From UBA2329 sp964577215 (GTDB lineage: Bacteria > Bacteroidota > Bacteroidia > Chitinophagales > Saprospiraceae), in assembly GCA_964577215.1 (NCBI GenBank), contig CAZNYK010000155.1:1-8086 (forward strand): a stretch of 8,086 bases of DNA, read 5' to 3'. The notes under the pieces were generated by a model. The model saw only the letters and a program-made list of their open reading frames with translations. It was not told where the DNA came from and searched no databases. Both the position numbers and the translations under genes were made by a program. Below are positions 6,355 through 8,086 of the stretch, one piece after another. Within the stretch, counting starts at the first letter, position 1. Each line of letters begins with the position of its first letter.

Positions 6355-7107
6355 ATGATTGACTTTATTGACATCTCCAACGTATTGTTCCTGGATATTG
6401 AAACCGTATCCGCCCAACCGGTTTACGAGGACTTAGACGAAAACTTCCAGGAATTGTGGTTTCACAAATGCGCCTCCGTACTGCGCAAACCCGAGGAAGA
6501 ACTCAACGAGGAGGAAGTAGAAGCGGCCTATCGCCGCAGGGCCGCCATCTATGCCGAATTTGGAAAGATCATTTGTATTTCCGTGGGCTTCGCTTTTAAA
6601 GACCCCGACGACAACCGCCTCAAAGTGCGGCTCAAATCCTATGCCGGCCACGATGAGGCCACGGTCTTGAAGTCCTTCAGCGAATTGCTTCAAAAGTCTT
6701 ACAACGACACGAACAGCAAGTTCCTCTGCGGCCACAACATCCGCGAGTTCGACATTCCCTACATCTGCCGCCGCATGGTGGTTCACGAGTTGCCTATGCC
6801 GGCGCCTTTGCAGTTGTGGGGCAAAAAACCCTGGGAAACCAAACACCTGCTCGATACCATGGAGTTATGGAAATTCGGCGACCTCAAGAGCTTCACCTCC
6901 GTCAAACTCCTCGCCGCACTGCTCGGCTTCCCATCGCCCAAAGACGACATCGACGGCAGCATGGTGGGCCGGGTATATTGGGAAGAACACGACCTTGAGC
7001 GCATCTCCCTGTATTGTGAAAAAGACGTATTGGCCACCATGCAACTATTCCTGAAATACCAGCGGCAACCGCTATTGGAAGAGGATCAAATAATGCACGT
7101 GCGCTGA
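6355..7107 (+). CDS. Stand-alone 3'-5' exonuclease related to the PolB exonuclease domain (DEDDy type)
   Basis: 250 residues from the ATG at 6355, matching the family of predicted 3'-5' exonucleases related to the proofreading domain of DNA polymerase B (PF10108 type). Catalytic motifs are all visible: ExoI F-L-D14-I-E16-T, ExoII H127-N-I-R-E-F-D133, and ExoIII Y220-C-E-K-D224, giving the DEDDy set of two-metal-ion acids plus the tyrosine. The family signature DTMELWKFGDLKSF is also present around 167-180. No polymerase domain follows, so the protein is a free-standing nuclease, presumably acting on DNA ends in repair or replication; its exact role is unknown in this family. The frame stays open upstream to 6205, but those 50 codons lie before the first motif and look non-coding, so the later ATG is chosen. 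It is divergent from the coiled-coil gene and 121 bases ahead of rpoD. Confidence 0.92.
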   Translation: MIDFIDISNVLFLDIETVSAQPVYEDLDENFQELWFHKCASVLRKPEEELNEEEVEAAYRRRAAIYAEFGKIICISVGFAFKDPDDNRLKVRLKSYAGHDEATVLKSFSELLQKSYNDTNSKFLCGHNIREFDIPYICRRMVVHELPMPAPLQLWGKKPWETKHLLDTMELWKFGDLKSFTSVKLLAALLGFPSPKDDIDGSMVGRVYWEEHDLERISLYCEKDVLATMQLFLKYQRQPLLEEDQIMHVR

Positions 7108-7228
7108 AGGTGAAACTTTTTCGGGGCGGAAACTGTATTTCGCGCAAGGTTGTTCTCATGAAATAAAACTTATCGAGCTTCAAACCGTATAATAAATTCA
7201 TCCTGTTTTTTTAAACCATCCCGGACAT
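7108..7228. other. Exonuclease-rpoD spacer
   Basis: 121 AT-rich bases with no clear hairpin terminator for the exonuclease gene and no good Bacteroidota promoter. A TATAAT at 7188-7193 lacks a -35 partner at normal spacing. rpoD may be read through from the exonuclease gene or have a promoter I cannot recognise. Confidence 0.3.
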
Positions 7229-8086
7229 ATGCGCCAACTCAAGATTACCAACAAAATCACTTCCAGAGAGAGTCTAGCGCTGGACAAATACCTCAACGAC
7301 ATCGGCAAAATCCCCATGCTGACCGCGGAAGAAGAGGCAAAGTTGGCTCGCCGCATCAAACTAAACGACCAGGAAGCACTCGAAGCGCTTACCCGCGCCA
7401 ACCTCCGCTTTGTAGTTTCTGTTGCCAAACAATATCAAAACCAGGGACTTTCCCTGAGCGACCTCATCAACGAGGGCAATGTGGGCCTCATGAAGGCCGC
7501 CCGCCGGTTTGACGAAACCAAAGGATTCAAGTTCATTTCCTATGCCGTATGGTGGATCCGACAGTCCATCCTCCAGGCCATTGTGGAATACTCCCGCATC
7601 GTGCGCCTGCCGCTCAACAAAGTGGGTTCTTACAATAAAGTCAACGAGGCTTTTATCGCTTTTGTACAGGAATTTGAACGCGACCCATCCAACGACGAAC
7701 TCGCCGAGATGCTGGACATGACGCCCAAAGAAGTGGCCAACATGCTTCGCGGCCAAAGCCGCCACGTCTCCGTGGATGCGCCCATCGGAAGCGAAGACGG
7801 CGACTCCACCATGCTCGACATGATCTCCGGCGACGAAAATATGAGCCCCGACGTGGAACTCATGGAGGAATCCCTCCGCGAAGAGGTGCAGCAAGGCCTC
7901 TCCATTCTCTCCCCGCGAGAGGTAGAGGTGCTCTCCTCCTACTACGGCCTCAACGGCTCCAAACCGCTTACCCTCGAAGAGATCGGCGAACTGTACAACC
8001 TCACCCGCGAGCGCGTGCGCCAGATCAAGGAACGCGCCATCCGCCGCCTGCGCAAGTCCTACAACAGGAATAATTTGAAGGCGTAT
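7229..8086 (+). CDS. rpoD: Primary RNA polymerase sigma factor RpoD/SigA (3' end cut by the window)
   Basis: Housekeeping sigma factor that directs RNA polymerase to most promoters. The 286 codons present start MRQLKITNKITSRESLALDKYL, the usual beginning of Bacteroidota RpoD, which lacks region 1.1. Regions seen: 1.2 (about 12-45); 2.1-2.4 with NLRFVVSVAKQYQNQGLSL, LINEGNVGLMKAARRFD and YAVWWIRQSILQAI at 105-118; region 3 around 129-200 including RLPLNK; and 4.2 with LTLEEIGELYNLTRERVRQI at 247-266, continuing KERAIRRLRK. The sequence stops at NNLKAY; Bacteroidota homologues end at about 286-290 residues, so probably only a few codons and the stop are missing. This group of sigma factors is known to read the -33 TTG / -7 TAnnTTTG promoters used to interpret this window. 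No Shine-Dalgarno is seen. The exonuclease gene lies upstream in the same direction. Confidence 0.96.
   Translation, partial: MRQLKITNKITSRESLALDKYLNDIGKIPMLTAEEEAKLARRIKLNDQEALEALTRANLRFVVSVAKQYQNQGLSLSDLINEGNVGLMKAARRFDETKGFKFISYAVWWIRQSILQAIVEYSRIVRLPLNKVGSYNKVNEAFIAFVQEFERDPSNDELAEMLDMTPKEVANMLRGQSRHVSVDAPIGSEDGDSTMLDMISGDENMSPDVELMEESLREEVQQGLSILSPREVEVLSSYYGLNGSKPLTLEEIGELYNLTRERVRQIKERAIRRLRKSYNRNNLKAY

Noticed and set aside
7188..7193. TATAAT ahead of rpoD as a promoter -10 box
   Set aside because: No -35 or -33 element at acceptable spacing, and Bacteroidota primary sigma prefers TAnnTTTG; a chance hit in AT-rich sequence is likely.

Overview
The window looks like a chromosomal segment of a Bacteroidota bacterium, most likely the Saprospirales/Lewinella-like branch. 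The evidence is a primary sigma factor without region 1.1 that starts MRQLKIT, candidate promoters of the Bacteroidota type (-33 TTG / -7 TAnnTTTG), and two conserved Bacteroidota proteins of unknown function (a membrane-anchored coiled-coil protein and a small membrane protein with a YSSGSRSG motif). The lineage is inferred from remembered family traits, not from a search. A run of exactly 100 N shows that this is a scaffolded draft assembly.

Left part (1-2890, minus strand): an efflux operon read right to left, in the order TetR-family repressor, TolC-like outer-membrane channel, then an HlyD/YbhG-like lipoprotein adaptor that runs off the left edge. The order resembles the TetR-controlled ybhG-type ABC exporter loci, so ABC ATPase and permease genes are expected just outside the window. 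The repressor gene has a good Bacteroidota promoter, and a perfect 8-bp inverted repeat brackets its -7 box, which suggests autorepression.

Middle part (2931-6188, minus strand): a secreted or periplasmic serine hydrolase of the class C beta-lactamase/PBP family with two tandem C-terminal DUF3471-like domains, interrupted by the N gap. Its stop codon overlaps (TGATG) the first possible start of a small membrane-anchored conserved protein. Upstream of these, and separated by a strong rho-independent terminator, is a membrane-anchored coiled-coil protein with a C-terminal conserved domain.

Right part (6355-8086, plus strand): a stand-alone PolB-type DEDDy 3'-5' exonuclease, divergent from the coiled-coil gene, then rpoD, the housekeeping sigma factor, cut by the window edge probably only a few codons before its stop. 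No mobile elements, CRISPR arrays, tRNA or rRNA genes were seen. No stretch longer than 300 bases lacks a gene: the spacers at 4943-5156, 6189-6354 and 7108-7228 hold a promoter candidate plus terminator, weak promoter-like sequence only, and nothing convincing, respectively.

Most of the window is ordinary core and envelope biology. The points most worth a second look are the tetR operator architecture, the overlapping hydrolase/small-membrane-protein pair, the uncharacterised coiled-coil envelope protein, and the gap that probably hides more sequence than its 100-base placeholder.
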